From DT-111 sp965263225 (GTDB lineage: Bacteria > Bacteroidota > Bacteroidia > Chitinophagales > Saprospiraceae): a stretch of 64,000 nt of DNA. The translations under genes were made by a program, and so were the position numbers. This document shows, piece by piece, positions 1 to 8,602 of this stretch (the first letter of the stretch is position 1; the number at the start of each line of letters is the position of its first letter). Under the pieces are notes generated by a model that had not been told where the DNA came from, did no database searches, and saw nothing but the letters and a program-made list of their open reading frames with translations. Where the stretch lies: the NCBI GenBank assembly GCA_965263225.1, contig CBDHHG010000033.1:248001-312000 (forward strand), read 5' to 3'.

Positions 1-6
1 TAGCAC

Positions 7-333
7 ATGAGTCTCAAAAAAAGATTTCTTAAGTCCCGACCTGTCTGCCAGGTTACCTTCCGTTTACCACTGGAGGCCACAAATCAAGCTACCGAGGTAG
101 TGATACTTGGGGATTTCAACAACTGGGATGTGGACAATGGCTTCCCTATGAAGAAAACAAAGACCTATTTCACCGCTACAATCGACTTAAAACCGGATCA
201 GAGCTATGAATTTCGATATCTAATTGATGGGGAAGTCTGGGAAAATGATTGGGAAGCCGATAGCTATATCGAAAGTCCATTGGGAGTAGAGAATTCCGTT
301 GTTGTGACGACTCCCCCCTCAGAAACAGCCTGA
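7..333 (+). CDS. Small isoamylase-early-set / glycogen-binding-like protein
   Basis: This 108-residue protein is a single beta-sandwich module of the CBM48/AMPK glycogen-binding type. The diagnostic stretch is ILGDFNNWD near residues 33-41, followed by YEFRYLIDGEVWENDW, the strand-turn pattern of isoamylase N-terminal domains. There is no signal peptide and no catalytic domain, so it is a stand-alone cytoplasmic module. Such small proteins are common in Bacteroidota and are assumed to bind alpha-glucans or act as regulatory domains; the ligand here is inferred. The ATG at 7 fits the domain, but only six bases precede it, so an upstream start cannot be excluded. It is followed 110 bp later by a universal stress protein on the same strand. 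Confidence 0.8.
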   Translation: MSLKKRFLKSRPVCQVTFRLPLEATNQATEVVILGDFNNWDVDNGFPMKKTKTYFTATIDLKPDQSYEFRYLIDGEVWENDWEADSYIESPLGVENSVVVTTPPSETA

Positions 334-443
334 AACTAGGGCTTTGCAGGTTTGCTGCCTATAGCATTTAGACATAGGCTAGCTCTAGTGGCGCGTCGTT
401 TCCCAGGATTTACCTCATCCCAATCCACTAAACCCTTCGTTAC

Positions 444-1253
444 ATGAAGAAAATACTATTTCCTTCAGATTTTTCTGAATCATCAGAAAACGCCTTACGG
501 TTCACACTTCAATTGTCCCGAGAATTTTCGGCGGTAGTCGATATTCTCCATTTGTTTCAAGTCCCAATGTGGCTAGAGGGGGAAGTGGTTCCTGAACTGG
601 TCCTGCAAAGAATTGAACAGGTGACCCAGGCAGCTGAGGAGAAAGTTCATTCTTTCCTACAGCCCTTTAAATCAGACTTTATTGGAAAAACGATGGCCAT
701 CAATAGTACCACTATAGCCAGAGAAATTGTGAATCAGGCTGAATTGGGGCAATATGATGTCATCTGCATGGGGATGCAAGGAGAACACGCAGCCATCGAA
801 AAAATAGTGGGAAGCGTCACTACCCGTACGATGCAGCAAGCGACTTGTCCAGTTCTAGCGATACCTGCGGAAGCCAAGTTTCAAGCCATTAGCAAGATAG
901 CTTATGCTACGGACCTAGATACGTCCGATCGAGCTGCCATTGAAAAGTTGATGGCATTGGCTGGCTTGTTAGGGGCTGAAGTACACTTCGTTCACATTGA
1001 AACCGAGCCAGATCTTGGCCTAATGGAGGATCGCGTTCAGCTCGAAAATTACCCTTTCGATTTCGTAGATTTCACCATTTTGAACAACCCATCAGTTGTC
1101 AAGGGTTTAGACTTATATACTCGCGAAAAGGGCATTCAGGTGATGGCCCTTTTCAAGCCTAAACGAGGGCTATGGGACCGCCTCTTCCATAATTCTGTCA
1201 GTAAACGCTTGGCCTTTCAAAGTGAAATCCCAATTCTAATTTTGCAGGCATAG
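444..1253 (+). CDS. Universal stress protein, tandem UspA domains
   Basis: The 269-residue length matches the tandem-Usp class. Domain 1 (about residues 1-140) starts with KKILFPSDFSESSENAL and carries the ATP-binding signature G-2x-G-9x-G-S as GMQGEHAAIEKIVGSVT, then CPVLAIP. Domain 2 (about 148-269) begins IAYATDLDTSDRAAIE and ends IPILIL, but the glycine motif is replaced by a sequence around RLFHNSVSKRLA, so it probably does not bind ATP. Usp proteins are cytoplasmic stress or energy-status factors that may bind ATP; no specific partner is visible here. Recognition of the family is secure, the role is not. Confidence 0.93.
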   Translation: MKKILFPSDFSESSENALRFTLQLSREFSAVVDILHLFQVPMWLEGEVVPELVLQRIEQVTQAAEEKVHSFLQPFKSDFIGKTMAINSTTIAREIVNQAELGQYDVICMGMQGEHAAIEKIVGSVTTRTMQQATCPVLAIPAEAKFQAISKIAYATDLDTSDRAAIEKLMALAGLLGAEVHFVHIETEPDLGLMEDRVQLENYPFDFVDFTILNNPSVVKGLDLYTREKGIQVMALFKPKRGLWDRLFHNSVSKRLAFQSEIPILILQA

Positions 1254-1346
1254 GTCCATTAATCATAGATTCTGGTAATAGATCATTCTGTAACATCACT
1301 GCTTAGAATGTATCGTCAATTTTCCTGATAAAGGGGCTGCTTACCC

Positions 1347-1622
1347 TTAAAATCTATCGTATAGAAATCTCAACCAGTGGCCACTATAAGCTTCCAGCGC
1401 AATCTTATCTCCAAGCTGTAGCGTTTCTCCAGAAATAGGGTCTGTCACACCTTGGTATTGATAGTCTCGAAATTGCAGCCGGACCTCTTTGGCCTCATCA
1501 TCATTGATAAAAAAGTAGTGGTCCACCTCTGGTGCAGCTAAGCGATAAACTAAGGCTCCCTCACAAGCATAGGGTATCGTCAAGTCACCCAAGGTATGCT
1601 TGATGGTCCAAGATTCGACAAC
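1347..1622 (-). pseudogene. Orphan fragment, possible C-terminus of a glycoside hydrolase
   Basis: The reading frame is open from a stop at 1623-1625 down to a stop at 1347 and has no ATG; the only candidate start is a TTG at 1592. The frame already encodes sensible protein upstream of that TTG (WTIKHTLGD), which suggests a gene that has lost its 5' part. The sequence EGALVYRLAAPEVDHYFFINDDEAKEVRL followed by LEAYSGHWLRF is beta-strand-rich and resembles the C-terminal beta-sandwich of beta-galactosidase-like glycosidases (GH42 type), from memory only. It runs head to head into the small membrane-protein ORF at 1603, so a deletion junction near 1600-1625 is likely. It could instead be an intact small protein using TTG. 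Confidence 0.4.
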
Positions 1623-2013
1623 TTATTTGCCTGGCTCATTCATGGCAAAACTAGCATCTGCGGTCAACAGTACTGCTGTCCCCTTGCCATATTTATGTTC
1701 CGTCACGGAGGGCTCTCCCTGGCGGAATCTTTCTACTACCTATGCTTCTCCGGATGTCCGGTTCCTCTCTGCCTTGACAGGTGGTTTTCTACTGGGATGG
1801 GGAGTGATGATCTGGTGCCTGTCGATTTGGGTGTATGATCATGCACCGGAGGCTGTGCGTAAGGCAGTCATAACGGGAGTGCTTTGTTGGTTCTTTCTGG
1901 ATAGTGCTGGATTCGTCGCCTCCGGGAATGAATCTAATGTCTTCTTCAATGTTTTAGTGCTTTTGCTAGCAGTAGGCCCCTTATGGCGGCCTGCGCAAAC
2001 CGAAGAGTATTAG
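1603..2013 (+). CDS. Small membrane protein, three predicted TM helices, possibly N-terminally damaged
   Basis: From the ATG at 1603 the product has about 136 residues. The C-terminal two thirds is a well-formed membrane protein: FLSALTGGFLLGWGVMIWCLSIWVY, AVITGVLCWFFLDSAGFVAS and NVFFNVLVLLLAVGPLW are three hydrophobic helices with conserved-looking G, D and N positions. The first 55 residues (serine- and threonine-rich) look unlike a membrane protein start and overlap another open frame beginning at 1596. A frameshift or recombination scar before residue 55 is therefore possible, with the true start lost. I do not recognise a named family. It abuts the orphan glycosidase-like fragment on the other strand, which supports a rearranged junction here. 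Confidence 0.5.
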   Translation: MVQDSTTYLPGSFMAKLASAVNSTAVPLPYLCSVTEGSPWRNLSTTYASPDVRFLSALTGGFLLGWGVMIWCLSIWVYDHAPEAVRKAVITGVLCWFFLDSAGFVASGNESNVFFNVLVLLLAVGPLWRPAQTEEY

Positions 2014-2224
2014 GATATCTACCTCTTTAATACTTTTCATAGACTAAGGGCGCTGGACTTTTAAATGGATTTATAAGCTCCTCATTATCCATATTTGCAT
2101 TTTTTTGGCTAAGCCAGGAAAAAACCGATTCATAAGGCTGTCTAAAGGACAAACAGCAAAAAATTGATCCATTATTTCTTGGAAACGGTACCATGTTTCC
2201 CCAAATAGCTAATTGTCCAAAGTC

Positions 2225-3253
2225 ATGAAAACGAATCGTGTTATAAGTCTTCTTCTTGCCATCCTAATTGTATGCTCGTCTGACCTTAATGCTACTTCTA
2301 CGAAAGCAGGCAATACCATTTTTCAACACCTGGCACAACAAGGCTATTCAGAAATGACCTTGGAACTAAATTTTGATGATTTGTTTGAGCAGCTGAAATC
2401 GGAGGAAGAACACAAGGCTCAACTCACTATGAAATCAAAGACCACTGGAGAAACAGCTGTACAGGTCAAAATAAAACCAAGAGGAGTATTCAGACGGTAC
2501 AACTGTGACATTCCACCTCTACGCTTTAATTTCTCCAAGGAGGAACTGGAGGCTTTGGGCTTAGATGCAGAATTTGACAAGTTGAAGTTGGTAGCACCAT
2601 GCTTTGATGATCCAGAAAGCGAGCAGCATTTGCTGAAGGAATACTGGGCTTATCAATTGTACAATCAAATTACACCGGCAAGCTTTCAAGTTCACTTGGT
2701 AAAGATTAGCTATGTAAATACAGGGGCAGAAGCATTTCAGAAGGAGCAATGGGCTTTTTTTATAGAAAGTAAGGACGAATTAGCACATAGATTGGGTGGC
2801 ACCGTAGTAGATCAATATGGAACCTTGCCAACTGAGATTGAGCAGAATTCGTATCAGCTTACGATGCTATTCAGTTATATGATCGGCAACCAAGATTGGG
2901 ACCTGGGGGCCAACAGAAACATCACTTTAGTACAACTAGCAGAGGATACGCCATTGATTCTAATTCCCTATGACTTTGATTATTCCGTTTTCGTTAGCCC
3001 TTCCTATTTAAAGGGTTCAAAGCACATTGATCAACAAGGCATTTACGAGCGCGTTTTAATCGGCCAGTTCAAAAATCTTGAGTCCCTGTCAAAAACTGCA
3101 GAGACCTTCCAGCTTGCGGAGGAACTTATTCTTGCCTCTTTCGAAGATTTTACTCCGCTACAGCAGGAATACAAGACTTCAATGCGTAAGTACTTGCAAG
3201 ATTTCTTTTCCTTATTGGAGAATGAAAAGAAGTTAGCTAGGCAGCTGCTGTAG
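2225..3253 (+). CDS. Secreted CotH-kinase-like protein
   Basis: I chose the ATG at 2225 rather than the TTG at 2213 because it begins a clean signal peptide (MKTNRVISLLLAILIVCSS...NA). The mature part resembles CotH-type atypical kinases: a basic strand IKPRGVFRRYNCDIPPLRFNF near residue 85, then YMIGNQDWD near 215 and IPYDFDYSV near 248, matching the CotH pattern of a catalytic-loop Asp-Trp-Asp followed by a metal-binding D-x-D. CotH family members phosphorylate proteins or are surface proteins; the substrate here is unknown. At about 342 residues it is short and lacks extra domains or a sorting tail, so periplasmic location is the simplest inference. Transcription seems to be monocistronic; the next gene converges only 5 bp away. 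Confidence 0.65.
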   Translation: MKTNRVISLLLAILIVCSSDLNATSTKAGNTIFQHLAQQGYSEMTLELNFDDLFEQLKSEEEHKAQLTMKSKTTGETAVQVKIKPRGVFRRYNCDIPPLRFNFSKEELEALGLDAEFDKLKLVAPCFDDPESEQHLLKEYWAYQLYNQITPASFQVHLVKISYVNTGAEAFQKEQWAFFIESKDELAHRLGGTVVDQYGTLPTEIEQNSYQLTMLFSYMIGNQDWDLGANRNITLVQLAEDTPLILIPYDFDYSVFVSPSYLKGSKHIDQQGIYERVLIGQFKNLESLSKTAETFQLAEELILASFEDFTPLQQEYKTSMRKYLQDFFSLLENEKKLARQLL

Positions 3254-3258
3254 GTGTT

Positions 3259-4182
3259 CTAGTCCTGCTTCCGAGGTGGGCCTGGGAAGAACATGTTCAC
3301 TCTTTCTGTGTAGGCTCGATAATCTGGTCTCTTTTGCAGTGAATAGTATTCTGAGGGTTTTGCACCGGTAAAATAGACCAAAGTAGTGTACATGATTCTA
3401 GAAATGAACAACAAACCCAAGCCGAGCAGCACCCAAACCAACCAATGCTCTTGGTTCTGCAAGGCCAGCCAAGATGGGATGGTAGTAATAATCAGGGCAT
3501 TCCAAACCATCCATTCTGCGAAGTAGTTTGGATGTCTTGTATATTTCCATAAGCCTACATCACATACTTTATTTTGCTGACCCTCTGCTTTCATTTGCCG
3601 TAAAAACCGGAGCTTCTGAAAGTCTGCAGTACTTTCAAAAAGGAAAGCTGCAATCCACAATCCTAATCCAAGGATTTCAAAGGCCGAGATACTCGAATCC
3701 GGGTTAGCACCGATGATAAAGGCAGGAAAGGCCAGATAGGAAGCATTAGCAAGTCCCTGCATGATCGCATCCGTCTGCATCGCTAACTGCGTATTGCTTT
3801 TACCCGCCCGCTCCCATCTCAATCGCTGATATCTGTAGCGAGGTAATTCCTTTTGCAGATATCCTTTCCGCCAAAGCTGTATCGCTCCAAGTCCCATCCG
3901 CATACCCATAAAGACATAGGCTGCTCCAACTAGCCATACGCGGGCCATATGCCCTTCTGCAAAGATCAGTGTCAGGAGGCCAATCACAACCAACCCCCAG
4001 GGCCATCCGATATCCACAAAGGACAGTACCCCCAATTTCCAAATCGGCCAACATACCACCAACCCAAACAGAATTAGCTGTGCAGCTACATTAATCAACG
4101 AGAGCTCCATGAAGGAATGGGTGAATAAGAGTATTAGTAAGCCAAGAACAAAGGGAAACAAGGGTTTGAAGTATTTCATCAT
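3259..4182 (-). CDS. DUF1295 / steroid 5-alpha-reductase-like membrane protein
   Basis: The 307-residue protein is polytopic, with hydrophobic helices throughout. The family signature is in the C-terminal half: DVGLWKYTRHPNYFAEW around residues 208-224, the conserved RHPNYF motif of DUF1295 and isoprenylcysteine methyltransferase/steroid reductase relatives, which forms part of the cofactor pocket. The C-terminal RPDYRAYTERVNMFFPGPP is also typical of the family. Members are NADPH-dependent reductases or methyltransferase-like enzymes acting on lipids; the substrate is not known. Start alternatives are the tandem Met codons at 4182 and 4179. The gene ends 5 bp from the end of the convergent CotH-like gene. 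Confidence 0.85.
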   Translation of the reverse strand: MMKYFKPLFPFVLGLLILLFTHSFMELSLINVAAQLILFGLVVCWPIWKLGVLSFVDIGWPWGLVVIGLLTLIFAEGHMARVWLVGAAYVFMGMRMGLGAIQLWRKGYLQKELPRYRYQRLRWERAGKSNTQLAMQTDAIMQGLANASYLAFPAFIIGANPDSSISAFEILGLGLWIAAFLFESTADFQKLRFLRQMKAEGQQNKVCDVGLWKYTRHPNYFAEWMVWNALIITTIPSWLALQNQEHWLVWVLLGLGLLFISRIMYTTLVYFTGAKPSEYYSLQKRPDYRAYTERVNMFFPGPPRKQD

Positions 4183-4256
4183 TTAACTAAGGTAAGGATC
4201 TTCTTTAATAGCCTGATGACATATATCCAAAGACGTTTTAGCCCCCCTTGTCCTAT

Positions 4257-6251
4257 TCAATCCTTTCTCCAACGATACACCCTGATCTTATCTGCGCGTG
4301 TTTGTACCAAATACTCTAAATCAGGGCTTACTTGTATGAAATCATGATTTTTGAGAAATTGATAGCGATGAGGCTGGTTGGGTGAAAGGAGAAAAAACCG
4401 ATCTTTTTGTTTCGTTGTCAATACATCACGTTCTGCAGTGGCGTACATTTCAGAACTTATGTTGTGATACACCCCCGGAATGGTATCTGTCACCTTGCTC
4501 AACGCCTGATCATAGCGATAAACCTCATGATTTCCATTGGCTAGGTAATAGTTCGCATAACGATCGAGTCCGATTAGTTTCCAATCTAACAGTTTAACGG
4601 GACTTACCTTCTTGTACAAGGCATAGGTGTCCGTATTAAAATGTAGAATACTATCTCTGCTGTTAGAATTACCCACCTGAAGCACCAGCTCCTCCATTTG
4701 AACTTGATTCTGCCAACCACTCTTATCTCTATTTGGATTCAAAAGCGGGAACCAGATGGGATCGATGGAGCGGGACCATCGTAAGGTATTGATGTTGTAA
4801 ACAGCGGAAGAATCTTTGGTGCCGACAATTAACTCATCTGGGTGACTCCCAAAAAAGTAAGTGGCATCTGCACTATTGAAGTATTCTACTTGATAAGTAT
4901 TGAGGTCCAAGATGCCAATTTTTCGCACAGTATAGTCCTTAAAAGCAATCTTAGTATCATTGGCATTGATCCGGGCCTCATAAAAATGATTGATCTGCCC
5001 AGGTATCTGTTTCACAACCTTCGTACTTAGATCCAGCACATGGACTTGGTCATTAAAGTAGAAGTAAAAATCCTTTGAATTGTTAGCGATAAGCCTGGGT
5101 ACGATGAAGTCTTGATTAGAAGAGGCTTCATACCGTACGCGATCTTCTTTGATATCAATCGTGCTATATCTAATCTCTTTCCCCAACCTTTCCGCTAGTA
5201 CAAGATAGTCATCCGACAAGCCTACACCACGTATCCAGCCCCCTTTTGTTTGATACAAGCTATTCCCAGTAACCATATCCACTACCTCTACCGTACCCTG
5301 CTGATCCCCAATTACCAATCGATTTTCATACAGAGAAATCACCTTTGACCCTGAAAAAGTTTCCTCGTAAATCGTCTCAAAGTCTGGAAAGCTAAATACC
5401 TGCACCTTCCCCTTCATCGTACTGTTGTAGGCAAATTGAAATAGGACGATTCTCTGCCCCTCTAGCCCAAATATGGGCGTGCCATATTCTCTACCTATCG
5501 GAATTCGCTTTTTTTCCGAGGTCTCTACCTCTTCGATCACAAGATCAGTAAAGTCAACATAAATTCGATACTTTAAATCCGGAGAGAAAACATTACGCTG
5601 TCTGGAACGAGAAGCCCTAATAGAATCCATCCGCAGTAAACCCTGATGGTTAAAGAAGTAGCGATATTGCATTTCCTCTCTCCCCTCCACCAAAGCAAGT
5701 ACTTCATCCTTTGCTATCCGCTGTAAAGTTATTAAGCCTCCCTTGAAGTCATAACGATTCAGTATTTCTTGGGTTTTTAGGTTAATTAAGGCAAGGCTGT
5801 AGCCCCCGGCAACAAAAGCAATTGGATGATTCTGATCACAGATAACTAAATCGGCGAGTATCTGCTCATTGCTAAAACGCTCTTGCAAGTCGGCACCAAA
5901 AACCATTAAATCACCTCTTGCAACGAATAATTGAGCAGGTTTACTCCAAAAAAAGTGTCCCAGGACAGCATTACTGAGTCCTTTTGGACTCAAATCTATT
6001 TCTCCAGAGAATTCGTACAAGCTATCAGCACTTGATTGCCGCCAGGAGGCGTCTTTGATGTAAAAGTATCTAGGGAGCTTATTGTCGTCCATACTAGAAA
6101 CAGATTCTACAGCTTGGTGTTTTTTAGCTCCGCAGGCGCTAAAAAAAAACAGGAGTATTAATAAAAAGATGGCTAAAACGAGGCTAGCTAACGTATAGCC
6201 AGAGAGGTAGATTTTGCTATTAGGAAGCATTTGAGTTTTAGTTTTGTTCAT
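4257..6251 (-). CDS. Large beta-propeller lipoprotein (WD40/PD40-like)
   Basis: The 664-residue product begins with a long hydrophobic segment ending FFFSAC, with the lipobox cysteine at residue 40, so it should be lipidated and anchored in the envelope. The rest is a succession of four-stranded blades with recurring hydrophobic-D/G turns (for example VEVVDMVTGNSLYQTK, IGILDLNTYQVEYF, VLDLSTKVVKQI), the look of a seven- or eight-bladed propeller. No catalytic motif is visible. It lies 17 bp downstream of another lipoprotein gene (6269-6715) in the same direction, so the two are probably co-transcribed and may work together. The function is unknown; propellers of this kind usually bind partners. 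Confidence 0.75.
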   Translation of the reverse strand: MNKTKTQMLPNSKIYLSGYTLASLVLAIFLLILLFFFSACGAKKHQAVESVSSMDDNKLPRYFYIKDASWRQSSADSLYEFSGEIDLSPKGLSNAVLGHFFWSKPAQLFVARGDLMVFGADLQERFSNEQILADLVICDQNHPIAFVAGGYSLALINLKTQEILNRYDFKGGLITLQRIAKDEVLALVEGREEMQYRYFFNHQGLLRMDSIRASRSRQRNVFSPDLKYRIYVDFTDLVIEEVETSEKKRIPIGREYGTPIFGLEGQRIVLFQFAYNSTMKGKVQVFSFPDFETIYEETFSGSKVISLYENRLVIGDQQGTVEVVDMVTGNSLYQTKGGWIRGVGLSDDYLVLAERLGKEIRYSTIDIKEDRVRYEASSNQDFIVPRLIANNSKDFYFYFNDQVHVLDLSTKVVKQIPGQINHFYEARINANDTKIAFKDYTVRKIGILDLNTYQVEYFNSADATYFFGSHPDELIVGTKDSSAVYNINTLRWSRSIDPIWFPLLNPNRDKSGWQNQVQMEELVLQVGNSNSRDSILHFNTDTYALYKKVSPVKLLDWKLIGLDRYANYYLANGNHEVYRYDQALSKVTDTIPGVYHNISSEMYATAERDVLTTKQKDRFFLLSPNQPHRYQFLKNHDFIQVSPDLEYLVQTRADKIRVYRWRKD

Positions 6252-6268
6252 TGAGCCTTGCTCTTCCT

Positions 6269-6715
6269 TCAGTGTTCCAATAAAACATGATCGGCAGGAA
6301 AAATAGTTGTACTTTCAAAGTCGAATTCAAAGCATCCCCCCTGGTGAAATCTAAGAACTTCAGAAGTTCGACTTAGATAGTTCAAGGGTATGTAAATTCT
6401 TGATTGTGTAGAATCTAATTTATTTTCCAATATCTTTGCTTTTGGTACCACGATTTCTAGTGGTTTGGTAGCTTTTTGCCAGCAAACGAAGATGTTCTGC
6501 TGCTCCAAATTTAGATGGCCTACATCCAGTTTCACATACTCTCCTGCTAAAGATAGCTCCTCCCCAATAATTAAATACTTGATTGCGCCTGCATCCCAAA
6601 TAGTTATGCATTGCTCCCCATTCTTTTCATAGAACCGAATTGTATCAAGTGATTTACAGCCACTACCGAAAAGTAGAAAGATGAAGATAAGTCGTCTGAA
6701 AGTCTTCAAATTCAT
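6269..6715 (-). CDS. Small lipoprotein of unknown function
   Basis: The protein has 148 residues. MNLKTFRRLIFIFLLFGSGC is a standard lipoprotein signal with the modified cysteine at residue 20. The mature part is beta-rich and ends with an alternating hydrophobic pattern (CFEFDFESTTIFPADHVLL). I do not recognise a family. It is the first gene of a two-gene unit with the propeller lipoprotein 17 bp downstream. Upstream, an inverted repeat ATTCCAA (6743-6749) / TTGGAAT (6762-6768) lies in the probable promoter region and could be an operator, though this is only a visual match. Confidence 0.65.
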   Translation of the reverse strand: MNLKTFRRLIFIFLLFGSGCKSLDTIRFYEKNGEQCITIWDAGAIKYLIIGEELSLAGEYVKLDVGHLNLEQQNIFVCWQKATKPLEIVVPKAKILENKLDSTQSRIYIPLNYLSRTSEVLRFHQGGCFEFDFESTTIFPADHVLLEH

Positions 6716-6853
6716 AGCCCAATTTAGCTGAAACTGAACAACATTCCAATCTCAGACCTTGTTGGAATTTGGTGTTCGATTATTCTAAAATAAGAAAGCC
6801 ATTATTACACCATAATCTCAACTAAACTACCCCTTCCTAGTCCTCCAATTGAC

Positions 6854-7000
6854 ATGGGTAAGATCATAGTGGAAGGAATGGAATTCGAAATTATGGATTT
6901 ATTGGACCTACGCTTTGGATCAGCGCAGTTGCTGGGAATGGATAAAGAGGCTAATACGGAGACGTTAATAGACCATATCAGGAAACTGAATCGACAATAA
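6854..7000 (+). CDS. Possible 48-residue small protein
   Basis: An ATG at 6854 opens a 48-codon frame beginning MGKIIVEGMEFEIMDLLDLR and ending HIRKLNRQ. The composition is protein-like, with alternating hydrophobic and charged residues and an amphipathic C-terminal helix, and no runs suggesting chance. No clear ribosome-binding site precedes it, and no family is recognised. It may be a genuine small protein or the tail of a decayed gene. Confidence 0.3.
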   Translation: MGKIIVEGMEFEIMDLLDLRFGSAQLLGMDKEANTETLIDHIRKLNRQ

Positions 7001-7313
7001 GTAGGCCCTTGTCTAAGGAAATCACAAATGCTCCTTTATAATTGCTGTACATTTTTATAGAAGCGAACAATAACGTATATTAGTCTGCTGTTATCATTAC
7101 CTATTCTTACCTATTTCACATTCACATCTAGCAGACCTATTTTAAGCTGTTTACCCTCTGACTGTATTTGGACTTTTCCTAACGAAGGGTAGACCTGTAA
7201 GACTTCTAGAGCCTAGTCGAATCCAGAGCAGGAATTACCTGTTCCGGCTAGAAATTGGGGTAGATTCTTTTCAGCAAGGATCATAATTCAGTAAGTTATC
7301 CCCAATATTATCT

Positions 7314-7344
7314 AGCATCCTTCGGGATCCGGAGGATGCTTTTC
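7314..7344 (+). terminator. Terminator-like hairpin upstream of the YVTN gene
   Basis: An 8-bp perfect stem AGCATCCT (7314-7321) / AGGATGCT (7333-7340) encloses an 11-nt loop, itself containing a smaller GGATCC palindrome, and is followed by TTTTC. It points in the plus direction but there is no obvious gene ending just before it. It may terminate the small ORF transcript or act as an attenuator in a leader of the gene starting at 7478. Confidence 0.5.
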
Positions 7345-7477
7345 TATCGTTCTCTCGCTTTTCATCCATTTCCTCGGAATCCTTCCTGAAAACAGTATGT
7401 CGCCTGTATTGTTACTCCTATAGCTAGGAGAGCCTGATCTCCTGCCGACTTCAACCAGAACACTCAATCTCCTGCAT

Positions 7478-8563
7478 ATGAAAAACCTAATCCTATTTCT
7501 CTTCTGCGGTATTATACATTCTACCGGATTTTCACAGCACACTCCCGTCGAGGTTATCCTAGTCGGCAACAACAAAGGCGGGACGGTCTCAGTCATTGAT
7601 GCCAATAGTTATGAGATTCTATCCACAATCGATATTGCCCCTGATAAAGCAACGCAAAAAAAGAAGCGACAAAGCTTGATCAATCGCTATGTCAACCGGA
7701 AATTAGGTTACAAGTATGTAGATGACTTGGACGTCCTTCCCGATGGTAAAACCATGGTAATTTCCCGGCCTTGCTACGCCGATATCGCCGCCTTCGACCT
7801 CAATTCCCACGAACTACTCTGGACCTTGCCGCTGAAAAAGAGGCCAGATCATCAAGTAATGACAAAAGATGGTAAGTACCTTTTTGTTTCTTTACTGCTC
7901 AACAAGAAATCCTACAAAATAGACCTTGAAAAGAGAGAGATAGTAGGTTCTTACAAGACCGGCAGACGCCCCCATAGCATTGTCTTGAATGAAGATGAAT
8001 CCCTGGTTTACAATGGATCGCTTAAGGGGAATGACATCGTAGTTGTGGACACAAAAACCTTGGAGCAAAAGCGTTATCTCCCTTTTTCTGCTGGAGTTCG
8101 GCCCTTCAAAATCACTCCGGATCAAAAATACATCTATTCTCAACTCTCCTATTTCCATGGGCTAGTCAAGTACGACCTGGAAAAAAAGCAGGTGGTGAAA
8201 ACCTTGGATCTCCCAGTACCCGACTTCGTAAAAGATATCAAATTGAAAGATTATCCCTTTGAAGCCGCACACCACGGAATCGGCCTCTCTAAGGATGGAC
8301 AATGGATGAGTATTGCTGGCACCATTTCCAATTATGTAGCTTTTGTCAAACTGGAGAACTTAGAGTTCGTTAAAACGCAGGATGCAGGGGTAGAACCCAG
8401 CTGGATCACGGATGGCTTCGATGGAGATACCTTTTTCGTAAGCGCGCGTAAAACCAATGAGGTCTACGTATTCTCCTACAATCAGCAAAAACTGCTCAAA
8501 GTGATCAAAGTAGGCGACTATCCACAAAGAATGACCAGTGCTATTTGGCAGCGGACACAATAA
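7478..8563 (+). CDS. YVTN-type beta-propeller protein, exported
   Basis: The 361-residue protein has a signal peptide (MKNLILFLFCGIIHSTGFSQ) and then YVTN-like blades: VILVGNNKGGTVSVIDANSYE, IAAFDLNSHELLWTL, DIVVVDTKTLEQKRYLPFSAGVRPFKITPDQKYIY and TNEVYVFSYNQQKLLKVIKVGDYPQRM. The pattern hydrophobic-V-D-T-x-T/L-x-hydrophobic followed by G-P-x-x-I/F is the seven-bladed YVTN fold. These proteins act in the periplasm or on the surface as binding scaffolds, sometimes within electron-transfer or carrier-type systems; no haem or metal motif is seen here. A crotonase gene follows 39 bp downstream in the same direction, so co-transcription is possible. Confidence 0.8.
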   Translation: MKNLILFLFCGIIHSTGFSQHTPVEVILVGNNKGGTVSVIDANSYEILSTIDIAPDKATQKKKRQSLINRYVNRKLGYKYVDDLDVLPDGKTMVISRPCYADIAAFDLNSHELLWTLPLKKRPDHQVMTKDGKYLFVSLLLNKKSYKIDLEKREIVGSYKTGRRPHSIVLNEDESLVYNGSLKGNDIVVVDTKTLEQKRYLPFSAGVRPFKITPDQKYIYSQLSYFHGLVKYDLEKKQVVKTLDLPVPDFVKDIKLKDYPFEAAHHGIGLSKDGQWMSIAGTISNYVAFVKLENLEFVKTQDAGVEPSWITDGFDGDTFFVSARKTNEVYVFSYNQQKLLKVIKVGDYPQRMTSAIWQRTQ

Positions 8564-8602
8564 TAGCGATCTTGGGCGCTTCTAGATAAGAACCAAAAAA
8601 TT

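Larger units (their letters stand above)
6716..7477. other. Long intergenic region with one small ORF and a hairpin
   Basis: This 760-bp stretch separates the divergent lipoprotein pair from the YVTN gene. It holds a 48-codon ORF (6854-7000), an inverted repeat near 6743-6768 and a terminator-like hairpin at 7314-7344. The part between 7001 and 7313 shows no convincing ORF, repeat or RNA structure to my eye. Confidence 0.5.

Noticed and set aside
6743..6768. ATTCCAA/TTGGAAT inverted repeat as a definite operator
   Set aside because: Arms of seven bases with a long spacer are expected by chance at this scale; kept only as a remark under the lipoprotein gene.
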